Shown: positions 35,505 to 48,899 of the stretch, in pieces
How positions within the stretch are numbered: position 1 is the stretch's first letter
Layout of the letters: every line of letters begins with the position of its first letter
NCBI GenBank assembly: GCA_028583605.1
Contig: CM053334.1
Coordinates: 24,142,226 to 24,206,225 of the forward strand
Length of the DNA stretch: 64,000 nucleotides
Reading direction: 5' to 3'
Origin: Dastarcus helophoroides
Taxonomy: Eukaryota; Arthropoda; Insecta; Coleoptera; Bothrideridae
Translations under genes and position numbers: made by a program
Notes under the pieces: model-generated
Seen by the model: only the letters and a program-made list of their open reading frames with translations
The model's database searches: none
What the model was told of the DNA's origin: nothing

Positions 35505-37735
35505 GTATTTTAACTGGGGGCGCAAGTGGAGCTCTGCAAATTGAGACTAATGAGTTAAAGTTTAGAATTTCAAAGGAATTTTTCTTTAAAATGATAGAAC
35601 ATATTGGGCCTCCCCTTCTTCAAACTTGGCGCACCTCAGTGATGGAAGTCCTGCCCTAATTATTTAATTATTTCTACTCCATTTTCCATTTTTAAGTCAT
35701 CAAACTATTAAAAGCGAAGTTGACCCGCTTTTTTTCGTCGTTGCCAATTACCATGCACCACATAACACACTGCTTGGGAACATCTGGTGTACGAAAAAGT
35801 GGTTTATTTGCATGCACTGTGGTGTCTACTTAAAATCCACTATGCGCCAATATTGGTGCGGGTACGAGTTGTTCGGTTTATTTTTACATAGGTTATTCAA
35901 CCCAGATAGGAAACAATATCCTCACCACCATCTGTTTCTTTTCTTTTACGCGTACGAATAAAAAAAAGTGGCTAATATATCATCGTCAAGCTCTTGACAT
36001 GTACAGGATGTATTTTTATCTGATCGGCGATTAATAGCAGAGTTAGAAGGGATTTGGAACAAGTGAAAACAAAGGCGAAAGCAGGTTTAGGTGCACGTCA
36101 AACAAAACTTTATTCATGAGCGGCGTCCTGGAAAATATTCAATGCAGGAGCAGCTGCAGAGCTTAAAAAATATTTTTGTCGAGTTGGGCATTCGCTGGCA
36201 TTTGCTAAAATGATTTCGCTAGTAAGTATCAATCATATGTCGCCTTTGCAATGAGAGAAACCGGTACAAAGTATCTACATGAATGAAAAATGAAAACGTG
36301 GAAATAAGTAAAGAGATTGTTGAACGATTAGCTTTTTCGCATGAAAATTGGCCGATACCGGTAGCGAACTGAAGAAGAAAGTTGATCCTTAAATCGTCAA
36401 CAGTGCGGAAATTTGAATTTCGAAATTATGAAATTGAGTCGAGATATTCCAAAAAGTCTCAATGTTCAAAAAAGTCAAAATTTTCAATAATCTGACTTTT
36501 CAAAGAGTCATCATTTATTTCCAGATAGTACAAATCTAGAAAAAAAGTCAAAATCTTGTACAATTTCGAAATGTGTCAAAATTTTCAAAAAATTCGAAAG
36601 TTTCAAAAGAGGACAAAATTTAAGAAAAAAAAAAGAATTGTTGTCGATGACTAAAAAAAAAGCCCATCGTGCAAAATCTTCCGTGTCGTGTCATATTGAC
36701 AACCAAAGTCTTCGTGGCCAAAATAATGTTACAAAACCTTCCATCTCGTGTTCACAATGTTTTTGACGCATAACAACTAAAACAAGTCCACTTTGTGGAG
36801 AAGCCCCTCTCCAGTTGCAGGTCCTTTAATTAATTAAATTCGCCCCTGGCTGTATCAAAGGGGTGACTAGCAAAAACCTTAAAAATATTCACCTACCGAA
36901 GGAAATACTGTAGGTCCATAGCAGCTTGAAACGCACACGAAACAACCCATTCTAAACGTTTAAATCGCAGAATATTAGGAACAAATAGGTCAAGCATGCA
37001 CCAAACTATATTATGAAATAACATTGAAAGTTAGAACCGTACATAATGGTTTAAAACTGTGCTTCCTACGATAAAATTTTTACGACTACATGCAATCTCA
37101 TTATCAAAGTTGATACACTTATTACGCAAGGTCGCGTACGCCAATCTTCAACTAATGAATGGGCACCCATTCTGGTAATTGTATTACTAAAATGCATACT
37201 TAAGATTGGACAGGGTATTCGGAAGCTACGACGACCACCAGACAGACCCGTTACGTTGGTGTGTGTGCCGGTTCACCTACTCCATCCTCGCGTTGCGTTA
37301 ATTGTGCGCTCTGTACGAAACATTGGGTCACCTCAGCTGGTCTTTAGGTCACAGAATCTGGTTGTTGTTGGTGGAATTACGAACCTTGCCGCCGGCCGTT
37401 CCGAATTGGTCGCGATTCGCAACGGTTTTTCGTTGACGCCAAATGAATCTTTAATATGGGCTGTGGAATGTTGGTCGTAAAGTGCACCGGTCTATAATTT
37501 TCATCTCGACGTTTCCGTAAACATAAACGGCGCGAGTTGATTGAGCCGGGTCTTGTGATGACCAGCGGGGGTCTAATCATCTCCAGAGCTTGATCACCGG
37601 CAGATATACTGATAGCGTACGACACACGACGAGTAATTAAGTCATTTATCGCAGTTTTGGTTTTACAAACAATCAAAGTTCCAAGAGACGAAACTTCGAA
37701 AAATGAAGTCAACATTTTAAAGGCCAAAATCTGAA
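35505..37735. other. Unique sequence without a recognised gene
   Basis: Balanced sequence, GC-richer around 37240-37620. Open frames at 37256-37480 (+) and 37377-37727 (-) overlap on opposite strands and show no known domain. A short A-rich stretch (36420-36650) interrupts. This could hold regulatory sequence or a noncoding exon, but nothing shows it. Confidence 0.35.
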
Positions 37736-39420
37736 AACCTCAAATTTTAAAAAGATCGAAATTTTCAAAAAAAATCGATATATCGATATCCTGTACCGAA
37801 AAGTACCTCACTACAATAACCTTTGAAACCTTGGTTACATCCTGGTTGTAAGTCAATATGTTATAAAAAAAAGTAGAATTTTCCACAAAAAATCGAAGTT
37901 TACAAAAAAAGACAAAATTCTGGAATAAATCAGAATTTTAAGAATAAATCGAAATTTGGAAAATTTTGAAAGTGGAAATTTTCAAAAAATAAGACGCATT
38001 TTCAAAAGCCAATATTTTCAAAAGAGTTTAAACAAAACAATCAAAATGAAACAACATTTTTAAAACAGTCAATATTTTCAAAAGAACTGAAATAAAAAAT
38101 CATAATTTACCAAAAGACAAAAAATTGTCAGAAAATTCAAAACTTTTGAGCCAAAATTTTCAAAATAACTCAAAATCTGGAAAAACTCGGAATTTTGAAG
38201 AGTCGAATGTGTATTAGAATTTTGGGAAAAAGTCGATATTTTTATAAAAAGGGGATTTAAAATTTTTAAAATGTCGAAATAAAGTCAATATTTCGAGAAA
38301 AATTCAAATATTTGAAGACGAAATTTTTCAAAAAATCTACAATTACTGGAAATTTTTTAAAAATATCAATTTCTTCAGAGAGAAGCCCAGATAATTTTCA
38401 GACATTTCAGAAAAAGTCAAAATATTTTTAAAAAATTCAAAGTACAAAATTCGAAAAAATCGATATATTTTCAAAAAAATTGAACTTTTTCAAAACAAAA
38501 GAATTTTTGATATCGAAATTTTCAAAATATCAAAGAATTTCCTTTTAAAAGGTCCAATTTTTTTTCAATCTCAAATTTCATTTAAATTTCAAAAGTTACA
38601 GAAAAGTAAAATAATTCGAGAACGCTTCAAGAAAAATTCTAATGTCGAAATTTTCAAAATATCACAGAATTTTCGAGAAAAACCAACATTTTGAAGTGAA
38701 AATCTTCAAAATAAATGAACATTTTGGGAAAACGTCGAAATTTTGATCAAAATTTGAGAAGTTTTCAAATAAGTAAAATTTTGATAAAAAATCGAATTTC
38801 TGAGGAGTCACAATTTTGAAAAAAATAGAACCACCCAAAGAAAATGGAAATTCAAATAAAAATTAAATTTTGAAAGGTCAAAGTTTAGAAAAAGTCGAAA
38901 TTTTTAAAAATATCAACAATAAAAAAAAACTTGGAAATTTTCAAAAAAGTCGAAATTTTGTAAAATTCAAGAAAAATTTTAATGTCGAAATTTTTAAAAT
39001 ATCAAACAATTTCCGAGAAAAGCCAACATTTTGAAGAAAGTGGATATCTTATTAAAAATGAGCGAAAATTTTGGAAAAACATCGAAATTTTGATGTTTTG
39101 CATGAGAAGTTTCAAAGTTATGTATGGGGAATTTGAAATTAAGTAAAATTTTGATAAAAAATCATAATTTTGAGAAAAATGGAAAAGCCGAAAAAAGCGG
39201 AAATAAAAAAAACAAATTTTGAAAAGTCAAAGCTTAAAAACAAAGTCTTTAAAAAGATCGACAATTTAGAAAAATTTAACATTTTCACAAACGTAAAAAT
39301 TTTCAAATATAATTTCGAAATTTTTGAAAAATCCAAATTTGCAAAAAAAATTTAAAATGTTTAAAATATCTAAATTTGAAAAGGTAGTAATTTTCATAGG
39401 ACCAAACTTTTCTAACTAAT
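37736..39420. repeat. A-rich repeats, with a ~341-bp duplication
   Basis: A phrase of the form CAAGAAAAATT.TAATGTCGAAATTTT with CCAACATTTTGAAG occurs near 38626 and again near 38967, an offset of about 341 bp. A related AAGTAAAATTTTGATAAAAAATC phrase occurs near 38780 and 39140. No gene is seen. Confidence 0.65.
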
Positions 39421-39421
39421 T

Positions 39422-42272
39422 AACGAACGAACGACCGAAGGAAGGAACGAACGAATGAACGAACGAAGGAAGGAACGAGCGAACGAAGGAACGAACGAAC
39501 GAACGAACAAACCGACGAAGGAAGGAAGGGAAGGAACAAACGAACGAAGAAAGGAACGAATGAAGGAATGAACGACCGAAGGAACGAACAAACGAACGAA
39601 GGAAGGAACGAACAAACGAATGAAGGAAGTAAGGAAGGAACAAAGGCACGAACGAATGAACGAAGGAAGGAAAGAACGAACAAACGAGTGAACAAACGAA
39701 CGAACGAAGGAACGAACGAACGTAGCAACGAACGAAAGAACGGACGAAAGAAGCAACGAACGAAAGAACGGACGAAAGAAGCAACAAAAGAAAGAACGCA
39801 GGAAAGAACTAAAGAACGAACAAACGAACAAACAAAGGAAGAAACGAATAAAGGAAAGAACAAACGAAGAAAGGAACGAACGAAAGAAGGAACGAACGAA
39901 AGAAGGAACGAACGAAGGAAGGAACGAACGAAGGAAGGAACGAACGAAGGAACGAACGAAGGAACGAACGAAGGAACGAACGAAGGAACGAACGAACGAA
40001 GGAACAAACGAAGAAACGAGCGAACGAAGGAACGAACGAACGAAGAAACGAACGAAGCAACGAACGAACGAAGAAATTAACGAAAGAAAGAACAAACGAA
40101 AGAAGAAACGAACGAACAAATGAAGGAAGCAAGGAAGGAACGAAGGAGCGAAAGAAAGAAAGAACGAATGAAGGAAGAACGAACGAAAGAAGGAACGAAA
40201 GAGCGAACAAACGAAGGAAAGACCGAAAGAACGAAAGAACGAACGGACGAAAGAACCAACGAACAAAGGAAGGAACGAATGAAGGAAAGAACAAACGAAG
40301 AAAGGAACGAACGAAAGAAGAAACGAACGAAGAAAGGAACGAACAAAGAAAGGAACGAACGAAAGAAGGAACGAACGAAGGAAGGAACGAACGAACGAAC
40401 GAACGAAGGTACGAACGAAGATACGAACGAAGGAAGGACGAAGAAACGAACGAAGGAACGAACGAAGGAACGAACGAAAGAAGGAACGAACGAAGGAACA
40501 AACGAACAAAGAAATGAACTAACGAACAAAGAAATGAACTAACGAAGAAACGAAAGAACGAAGGAACTAACGAAAGAAAGAAACGAACGAACCAAGGAAG
40601 CAGCGAACGAAGAAACAAACGAACAAAGGAAGGAAAAAACGAACGAAGAAAGGAACGAACGAAAGAACGGACGACCGAAGGAACGAACTAACAAAGAAAC
40701 GAACTAACGAAGAAACGAAAGAAAGAAGGAACTAACGAAAGAAAGAAACGAACGAACGAAGGAAGCAGCGAACGAAGAAACAAACGAACAAAGGAAGGGA
40801 AGAACGAACGAAGAAAGGAACGAACGTAAGAAGAAACGAACGAAGGAACCAACGGCGGAAGGAACGAAGAAAGGAACGAACGAAGCAACAAAAGAACGAA
40901 CGAAGGAACGAAAGAAAGAACAAACGAAGGAACGAAAGAAAGAACGAATGAAGGAACGAAAGAAAGAACGAACGAACGAATGAACCAAAGGACGAATAAA
41001 CGAACAAAGAAACGAAAGAACAAACGAACGAACGAAGGAACGAACGAAGGAACGAACGAAAGAACGGACGAAAGAAGCAACGAACGAAAGAACGGACGAA
41101 AGAAGCAACAAAAGAAAGAACGCGGGAAAGAACGAAAGAACGAAGAAACGAACAAACAAAGGAAGAAACGAATAAACGAAAGAACAAACGAAGAAAGGAT
41201 CGAAAGAAAGAAGGAACGAAGGAAGGAACGAACGAAGGAAGGAACGAACGAAGGAACAAACGAAGAAACGAACGAACGAAGGAACGAACGAAGGAATGAA
41301 CGAACGAAGGAACGAACGAAGGAACGAACGAAGAAACGAACGAACGAAGAAATTAACGAAAGAAGGAACGAACGAACGAAGGAAGGAAGCAAGGAAGGAA
41401 CGAAGGAGCGAAAGAAAGAAAGAACGAACGAAGGAAGAACGAACGAAAGAAGGAACGAAAGAGCGAACAAACGAAGGAAGGAACGAAAGAACGAACGAAC
41501 GAAAGAACCAACGAACAAAGGAAGGAGCGAATGAAGGAAAGAACAAACGAAGAAAGGAACGAACAAAAGAAGGGACGAACGAAGAAAGGAACGAACAAAG
41601 AAAGGAACGAACAAAGAAAGGAACGAACGAAGGAAGGAACGAATGAAGGAAGGAACGAACGAAGAAAGGAACGAACGAAGGTACGAACGAAGATACAAAC
41701 GAAGGAACGGACGAAGAAACGAACGAAGGAACGAACAAAGGAACGAACAAAGGAACGAACGAAAGAACGAAGGAACGAACGAAGGAACGAACGAACAAAG
41801 AAACGAACTAACGAAGAAACGAAAGAAAGAAGGAATTAACGAAAGAAAGAAACGAACGAACGAAGGAAGCAGCGAACGAAGAAACAAACGAACAAAGGAA
41901 GGAAAGAACGAACGAAGAAAGGAACGAACGAAAGAACAAACGACCGAAGGAACGAACTAACAAAGAAACGAACTAACGAAGAAACGAAAGAAAGAAGTAA
42001 CTAAGGAAGGAAAGAACGAACGAAGAAAGGAACGAACGAAGAAAGGAACGAACGAAGAAAGGAACGAACAAAAGAAGAAACGAACGAAGGAACGAACGAA
42101 GCAGCGAAAGAACCAACGAAGGAACGAAAGAAAGAACGAACGAACGAATGAACCAAAGAACGAATAAACGAACAAAGGAAAGAAAGAACGAACAAAGGAA
42201 TGAACGAAGGAACGAACGAAGCAACGAACAAAGGAACTAACGAAGGAACGAACGAATAAGCAAACGAAACGA
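39422..42272. repeat. 2.85-kb tetranucleotide microsatellite (GAAC/GAAG/GAAA)
   Basis: The whole stretch is variants of GAAN with N mostly C, G or A. It reads open in several frames on both strands because stop codons are nearly absent, giving false proteins of Arg/Ser/Phe or Asn/Glu/Arg/Thr. Within it, longer blocks recur: GAAGGAAGCAAGGAAGGAAC and its flanks near 40122 and 41382, and a 74-bp block with GCAGCGAACGAAG near 40561, 40727 and 41831. The array therefore expanded partly by unequal exchange of units over 1 kb. Confidence 0.97.
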
Positions 42273-45240
42273 AAGTTTGAAAAGAATTGAAATTTTTAAA
42301 ACTTAAAATTCTGAAAAATAAACGAAAATTTACGAAAATTTCAAATATCTTGATATTTTCAGTCTCAATTTACTTTAAAAAAAAAATTAAATTTTCAAAA
42401 AACGTTAATATTTTCAAATATTTTGTAAAAAAAGTTAGTTTCCAGAAAATGAAATAGATTTTCAAAATGAATTCGAAAATTTTGAATCAACGGCCATTTT
42501 ATCAAAAAAAAATCCAGATTTTTAAGAAAGTCGACATTTCAAATAAAAGTCGAAATTTAGAAAACATGAAAATTTCAAACAATAGCTAAATTTTTTAAAA
42601 AACAAAATTTTCAAAATAAATCAAAAATTTGAAAAAAAAAACAACAAAATTTCCAAAAAATTCCAATTTTTGAAAAAGTTGGATTTTTGAAAACAATAGA
42701 CAGTATACTTCTATTTTATTCTATTCAATGTTTGAGAAAACCCGGAAACTTTTCAAAAAAGTCGACATTTTTCAAAAAAAAAAATGTTAAAATTTTGAAA
42801 AAAGTGGAGTCTGCCAAAAGTCAAAATCTGGAAAATGTCGAAATTTTTAGAAGAGATCGAGATTTTTCAAAACGAATGGAAATTTTCAAAAATGCGAAAT
42901 TTTTGAAAAATATTCCAACATTTCAAAAAATGTGTAAGAAAGTTGACATTTCAAATAAAAGTCGAAATTTAGAAAACATCAAAATTTCAAACAATAGCTA
43001 AATTTTTTAAAAACAAAATTTTCAAAATAAATCAAAAATTTGAAAGACAAAATTTTCAAAAAATTTTAATTTTTGAAAAAGTTGGAATTTTGAAAACAAC
43101 AGACAATATACTTCTATTTTATTCTATTCGATGTTTGAGAAAACACCGAAACTTTTTTAAAAAGTCGATATTTTAAGAAAAAAAAGTTTAAATGTTTTAA
43201 AAAGTGGAATTTGTTGTTAAAATTTGAAAAATGTCGGCATTTTTAGAAGAGAACGAGATTTTTCAAAACTAAAGGAAAGTTTCAAAAATTCGAAATTTTT
43301 GAAAAATATTTCAACATTTCAAATAAGTGTAATTTTGAAAAAATCGAGATTAAAAAATTTTAATTTTGAAAAAATATTGAAATATTTGAGGTCTGAAAAT
43401 TTCAAATAAAAATTGTAACTTTCAAAATGTCAAGATTTTCAATTTCGATATTTTAAAAAAAAAAGTTGAAATTTTGAAAAGGTCGTTATTTTCAAAAAAT
43501 TTAGAATGGTCAATAAAATTGCGAAAATTTCAAAACAAATTTAAAAATAAATAAATAGCAAAAATTTTTAAATAAATTCGAGATTTTTAAAAAAGCCAAG
43601 ATTTTCAAAAATATTGCGATTTTAAAGAACGAAATATTCAAAAAAAATTTGAAAAAAGTCGAAATGTCACGAAAAAAACTAAAAATTTGCAAAAAGGTAG
43701 AAATTTTGAAAAATAATTTGAATTAAATAGTTAAGTCAAAAGCCATAGCCAAATTGCTGAAAAAATTCATGTTTGGGAAACCTCTACATTTTCAAATAAA
43801 AGGTAGAATTTTTCAAAAAATTTGAATTTTTCAAAAAATTTGAATTTTTCAAAAAATTTGAGTTTTTCAAAAAATGTTACATTTTCAAAAAACCCGACAT
43901 TTTCAAAATATAAATTTTGAAAGAAGCCGCAACCAAAAATGAAAGTCGAAATTTTTTGTAAAAGTCAATAATTGAAAAGGTCCAAATTTTCAAAAAAAAA
44001 ATCGTAAGTTCGAAGAGATGAAATGTTGAAAAAAATCGAAATTTTGAGAAAATTCATCTATAAAGTCTAATTTTTTAAAAGAAAACTAATTTATAAAAAT
44101 AAAATCGAAAATTTGAAAGAGATTTTCAATCGTTTAAAAAACATTTTCAAAAAAAGTTTCCTAAAAATCAAAAGTTTGCAAAATCGAAATGTTCGTAATT
44201 AAATTTTAAAAAACCGAAATTTTTAATGAACATTCGAAATTAGAATAAATTTTTGAAGACAAAATTTAAAAAAATGCCACAATTCTGGAGAGATTAAAAA
44301 TTTTTGAAAGAAATCTAAAATTTTCCCAAAATTTAAAATTTGAATTTGAATTCGAAATTTTGAAAAAGTGAAATGCAGCATTTTAAAACACTCACGTTAT
44401 CAAATCAAATTTTCAAAGTCAGTATCGAATAAACAGGAAATTTTCGAGAAAATGTCAAGATTTTTAAAAAATCAAGACTTTCAAAAAACCGAAACTTTCG
44501 AAATGTAAATTTTGAAAAGAGCGAAATTAGAAAAAAAAAGGAGAAGGGTTAATGTTCAAAACAGCAGACACTTTTAAAGGGTCGAAATTTTTTAAAAAAA
44601 AGCCGACATTTTGGCAAAATGTAACCTTTGAAAATCGACATTTTCAGAAAATAGTTTTCTAAAAACCAATTTTGAAATGCCGACATTTTCGTGGTCAGAT
44701 ATGAAATAAAATGCGAAATTTTTAAAGAAAATCGACACGACAGTCGAAATTACGAAAAAGTCAACATTTAAAAAAAAGTTTGGAGTCGAAATTTTGAAAA
44801 TTTCAACATTTTTAATTAAGGCAAATTTTTTTTACTAACTCGAAACTCTTGAAAAGAGCAAAATCATATTTAAAAACACTACTACATTAGAGAAAAAAAG
44901 TCATACTTTTCAAAAAGACAAAATTTTCCATTTTTAAAAGTACGAAAATTTCTAAAAAAAAAAGCGAAATTTTGAAAAGCCTAAATTTTCATAGGCAAGT
45001 TCTTAAAAAGCCCAAATTTTTAGAGAAAATTCGAAACTGTCAAAGTCGAAATGAGTAATAAGTCAAAACATTGAAAAAAAGTAAAATTTTGGAGACGAAA
45101 TTTTGATAATCAGATTAAAATTTTTAAGCAGGTAAAACATTTTTTAAAAGTCAAAATTTTTTATCCAATCTTTCGAAACACCACATTTTCAAAAAGTCAA
45201 CATTTTTTTGAAAAAAGTTTTGAAAAAAGTCTCAAATTTC
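42273..45240. repeat. A-rich repeats, with a ~412-bp tandem duplication at 42530-43350
   Basis: The phrase GACATTTCAAATAAAAGTCG and the following 200 bp, including ATACTTCTATTTTATTCTATTC, occur from 42532 and again from 42944 in the same order. The rest is A-rich polymer without a gene. Confidence 0.7.
43808..43880. repeat. 18-bp tandem repeat, about four copies
   Basis: Units of TTTTTCAAAAAATTTGAA follow one another at exact 18-bp spacing (marker C at 43814, 43832, 43850, 43868), nearly without variation. Confidence 0.85.
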
Positions 45241-45241
45241 G

Positions 45242-45417
45242 GAAAAATCGAAATTTCGAAAAAATCGAAGTTTCGAAAAAATCGAAAGTTCGAAAAAATC
45301 GAAATTTCGAAAAAATCGAAATTTAGAAATAATCGAAGTTTTGAAAAAATCGAACTTTTGAAAAAATCGAAATTTTGAAAAAAATCGAAATTTTGAAAAA
45401 ATCGAAATGTTGAAAAC
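45242..45417. repeat. 17-bp tandem repeat, ten copies: likely founder unit
   Basis: ATCG recurs at 45247, 45264, 45281, 45298, 45315, 45332, 45349, 45366, 45384 and 45401. The unit is ATCGAAATTTCGAAAAA. It contains the GAAATTTC palindrome and the CGA seen throughout the degenerate blocks of the window. Confidence 0.92.
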
Positions 45418-45429
45418 ATTCAGGTTTCA

Positions 45430-48400
45430 AAAAAAGGAAGGTTAAAAATAAGAGGTCTTCAGATTAAAAGGTCGTCAAGTGTACAGTGACTTTTGTTAGA
45501 AGAGAACGATTTCGATTTCAATTTTATTTATTTAAAGTTATTAAAAACCAAAAATGTCGTCTCAAAAATATTAAACTATCAAGACTTGGTTAATGCACGA
45601 TAGGCTTGGCATTCAGCTGAGCACTTGAGACATCCCTTGAACTTGCCGCTTGAATCCTTTTAAACTGGCACAAGTGAGCTGCACAATGCAAGCGGAGTGC
45701 CTTGCTTAATATTGTTATAGACAGGCACGAGAAGATTGCCCGTGAATTATAAGTTGATTAACGGTCAGGAACAGTTGGCTGAGCACCCATAATTAAAGTT
45801 TTTGCATGAATCAGCCTCGCTACTTCAGTTTATTTCAATCGACAATAAAACAAAACCCACAGATAGCCTCTGATTTAGAAAATTTGTTTCCAATCTATCT
45901 GGTAATTAACTCTCGCGATCTTTCGTAGAAATCGCATGAAAGCTGCTGCGGCACATAATACGGAAAGCCCAATATGCAGGAAGAGTTCACATTCAGATCA
46001 GTGGTAATCTGAAAATGATTCTCTGTCTAAAGTGGGTGATATCACCGAAATAGCTAGATACTACTTATGTATTATGTACATACTGCAGATTCCAGATCAA
46101 TAATCAAGTGAGCTATGATGCATTTTAATTTTTATTCTTTCGGGAAAACTACCGATTAATATTGTTAACCTTTGCATGTTGATTAGATTTACTCAGAACA
46201 ACTTATGATGTTTTAAAATGAATATTGAACCCCAGGATTATGTAATTTAAAACTACTTAGTAGGGTGGTAGTGTGCTCTGAAATTGAAGTTTTCATCGTT
46301 GGCTTGTGACGCCAAATAAATCTGTAAATTCTGTAAAACGATTTTTTTAAATATAATCAGTCGGATCGCTGAAAGATAAAAAAAGAACTTAAGATATAAA
46401 CAAAGTGTGAGCCAATATTACTCACTTGGGCCAAATCGTATTAAAATAAGCAGACGCTAAAGCAAAAAATAGACGCCAATTGAGAAGTCTACAATGTGAC
46501 ATCAAACAAAACCATTCGAATTTCCCCCATGCAATTACAATACTGTTAATTAATTGTTCAATCTATTTAAAAATTAATCTAGACTAACCTGACTCGAAGA
46601 TTCATCTGCATCCCGCGTCTGCATATGCGAAACTTCGTCGTCAAAACAAATTACTTTTTGGCAGTCAACACCAACGAATAACAAATTATTAAATAAATGA
46701 CTTACGGTGAACATCAACAATGTATGATGAGCAATCGGACGCAACAAATAAAAAATGTTAGAATCGAATTAAACACACATGAATAAGATTCATTAAAAAT
46801 TCCGGGCACGCAGAGACAAAAATGTATTTAAAGCCACTCAAAGAAAGAAGTGCGCGGCTTTAAATAAAGTGGTACAATTAGACACAAAACAAAACTAAAT
46901 GAAATGTGTTTAAAAGCCGCACAGTATCTCAAAACGAAAAGTAATCAAATCAACTCGGGGATATTAACAAACCGGCATTACCATTTCAACGCACATTATA
47001 CAATACCCCAACTATTATTCATATTACCTAAAGTGGTCACATATCTTCTAATGTTTTAAAATTAATTTTACAAATACAGGATAAATTGTAGCAGCAATCA
47101 TGTAAACAGAAAATAATTAAACCGTGACAGTGTATCGGGCGTGTTGATTATGAGTAATTGTGCAGTACTTACTTATCAAATATCATCCAAACATAACTCC
47201 TTTAGTCTGCAAAACACATTTTCACACACAAATCCACCAAATTTCGATTAAAAACACACAGATGCCAAACACAAACTATATTATGACTGCCATATTCCTT
47301 TTTTTGACGTTTGGAGACGTTTAGGCAAGCTCGGCGCCATCTATCCGAGGAGGCCTCAACTATGTGTATATTTGGTTGCCTGACTATGCTCAAGTTTTAA
47401 AAATTTAACAATAAGATATTTATTTATTCGAATAATTCCGAATAACAAATTAACATGCAGTTATGCATTCAAACCTGATAAGTTAATTAAACATGCTAGG
47501 ATCTAGCCTTGATTGCACATGGAGATATATTTAACAAACAAATGTTAATTACATTAAAGGCACTTTGTGGAAATACACTTTATCTTTATGGGTTTTTATG
47601 CATTCAGATTAATATACAAGAGAGAATAAAATTATGAGGCTTTAATACACACACTTGAGAACCGAAAGAGAAATATCTATGTAAATGTGGGGGAAATAAA
47701 CATAACAAATCCTTACTTCCATATCCTTACGAATAAATGCGAAAGCGTGTCTGTCCGCTTTTCACGAAGCGATTTTGACGCAGATTAGTACAGGGTCTTC
47801 ATTAATGTCCAAGTCCGAGTATTCCTTGTGATGCGGAATAGTTAGCAGGCTATTTTTTATCCCTAACTTATATCCAGAAAGCGTAAGCTTTATCACTTTT
47901 TTACCATGTAAACGATCATACAGAAACTAATTTTTCTTTTGACAGCGACCTCTCTTCTTCTGTCCCCGAACTATTACTATAAAAGTAGACATCTGCATTA
48001 TCGATTTCAGCATTATTACGTTACCGGCTTGTAATTTAAACTGAAATTAATGTACGGAAATAAATCTCGAAAAACAAATATAAATTGTCAACAAAGAATG
48101 ATTTTTTATGGAATGGGGGCATCTTAAAAGTGTTTGTACAGTGGACAATTGTTTGCTAACTACGCCATGTAAAGTAAGAATGTCTTGTTCAATGTTCAAA
48201 GTGAATTTATCAATTTTGCAAAGAATTGTTGTATAAAGAGGGTGTGCAATTTTCACTTGAATTATTTTGTCTAGTGTGGCGCCTAATCTATTTGAATAGT
48301 TAATGCATTATCAAATTTGAAATATATTTATTATTTAATTAACAAATTCAAGCAGTAAAGAAGATTATCAAAGACGTATGTGGTCGACCTCAGCAATTTT

Positions 48401-48830
48401 TTAATGATAACCAATTAACACCAATTTAAGGATTTGTTATTTAAAGACCTTTATGTTATACGAGCTAGGGAAAATTGTTTGTACTTATGTAAAATGTGAT
48501 TATTCAGGGTCAATAGTAAATCTTATCAGAAGATAAAACCTTCTTGTAAGTCAATAATAATATCGGTCTCGCGATTGAGTAACAATTCTCAGTTTTCAAT
48601 TTCAAGCACTAATTGTAAAAAGAAATAAGGTTGTAACTTTTACTATTAACAATGACAATAGTGACAAATAGGCTTTTAACACAAGGACGCTTTTGTCCAA
48701 ATATCAAAATTTCCAAAAGTCTAATTTTGTGAATAAAGTCGTAATATGCAGAATAAACCCTATTTAGACAAAAAAAAATGGCAAGTTTCAAAAACATTTC
48801 TGTCAGAGCCCTAACCTTAATTTTTAAATT
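45430..48830. other. Unique sequence without a recognised gene
   Basis: About 3.4 kb of balanced, non-repetitive DNA. Short frames (for example 47202-47393 and 48047-48256, minus) have no recognised domains and mostly non-ATG starts. It may be intron or intergenic sequence under less repeat pressure. Confidence 0.4.
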
Positions 48831-48899
48831 TAGGAGAAATCTTTTTCCGGAAATTTCTTACTAATATTTTCAGAATTTTTACATGTTTATATTTTCGAT

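Noticed and set aside
36240..36275. GAAACCGGTAC as a hammerhead 3' half
   Set aside because: No CUGANGA core upstream.
37256..37727. Overlapping frames in GC-richer sequence
   Set aside because: Open on both strands with no recognisable domain or splice context.
39412..42231. Open frames up to about 400 codons on both strands, rich in Arg/Ser/Phe or Thr/Asn/Glu/Arg
   Set aside because: They are translations of the GAAN microsatellite, which has almost no stop codons in several frames.
47202..47393. 63-codon minus-strand frame
   Set aside because: Starts at a non-ATG codon and shows no motif or conservation evidence.
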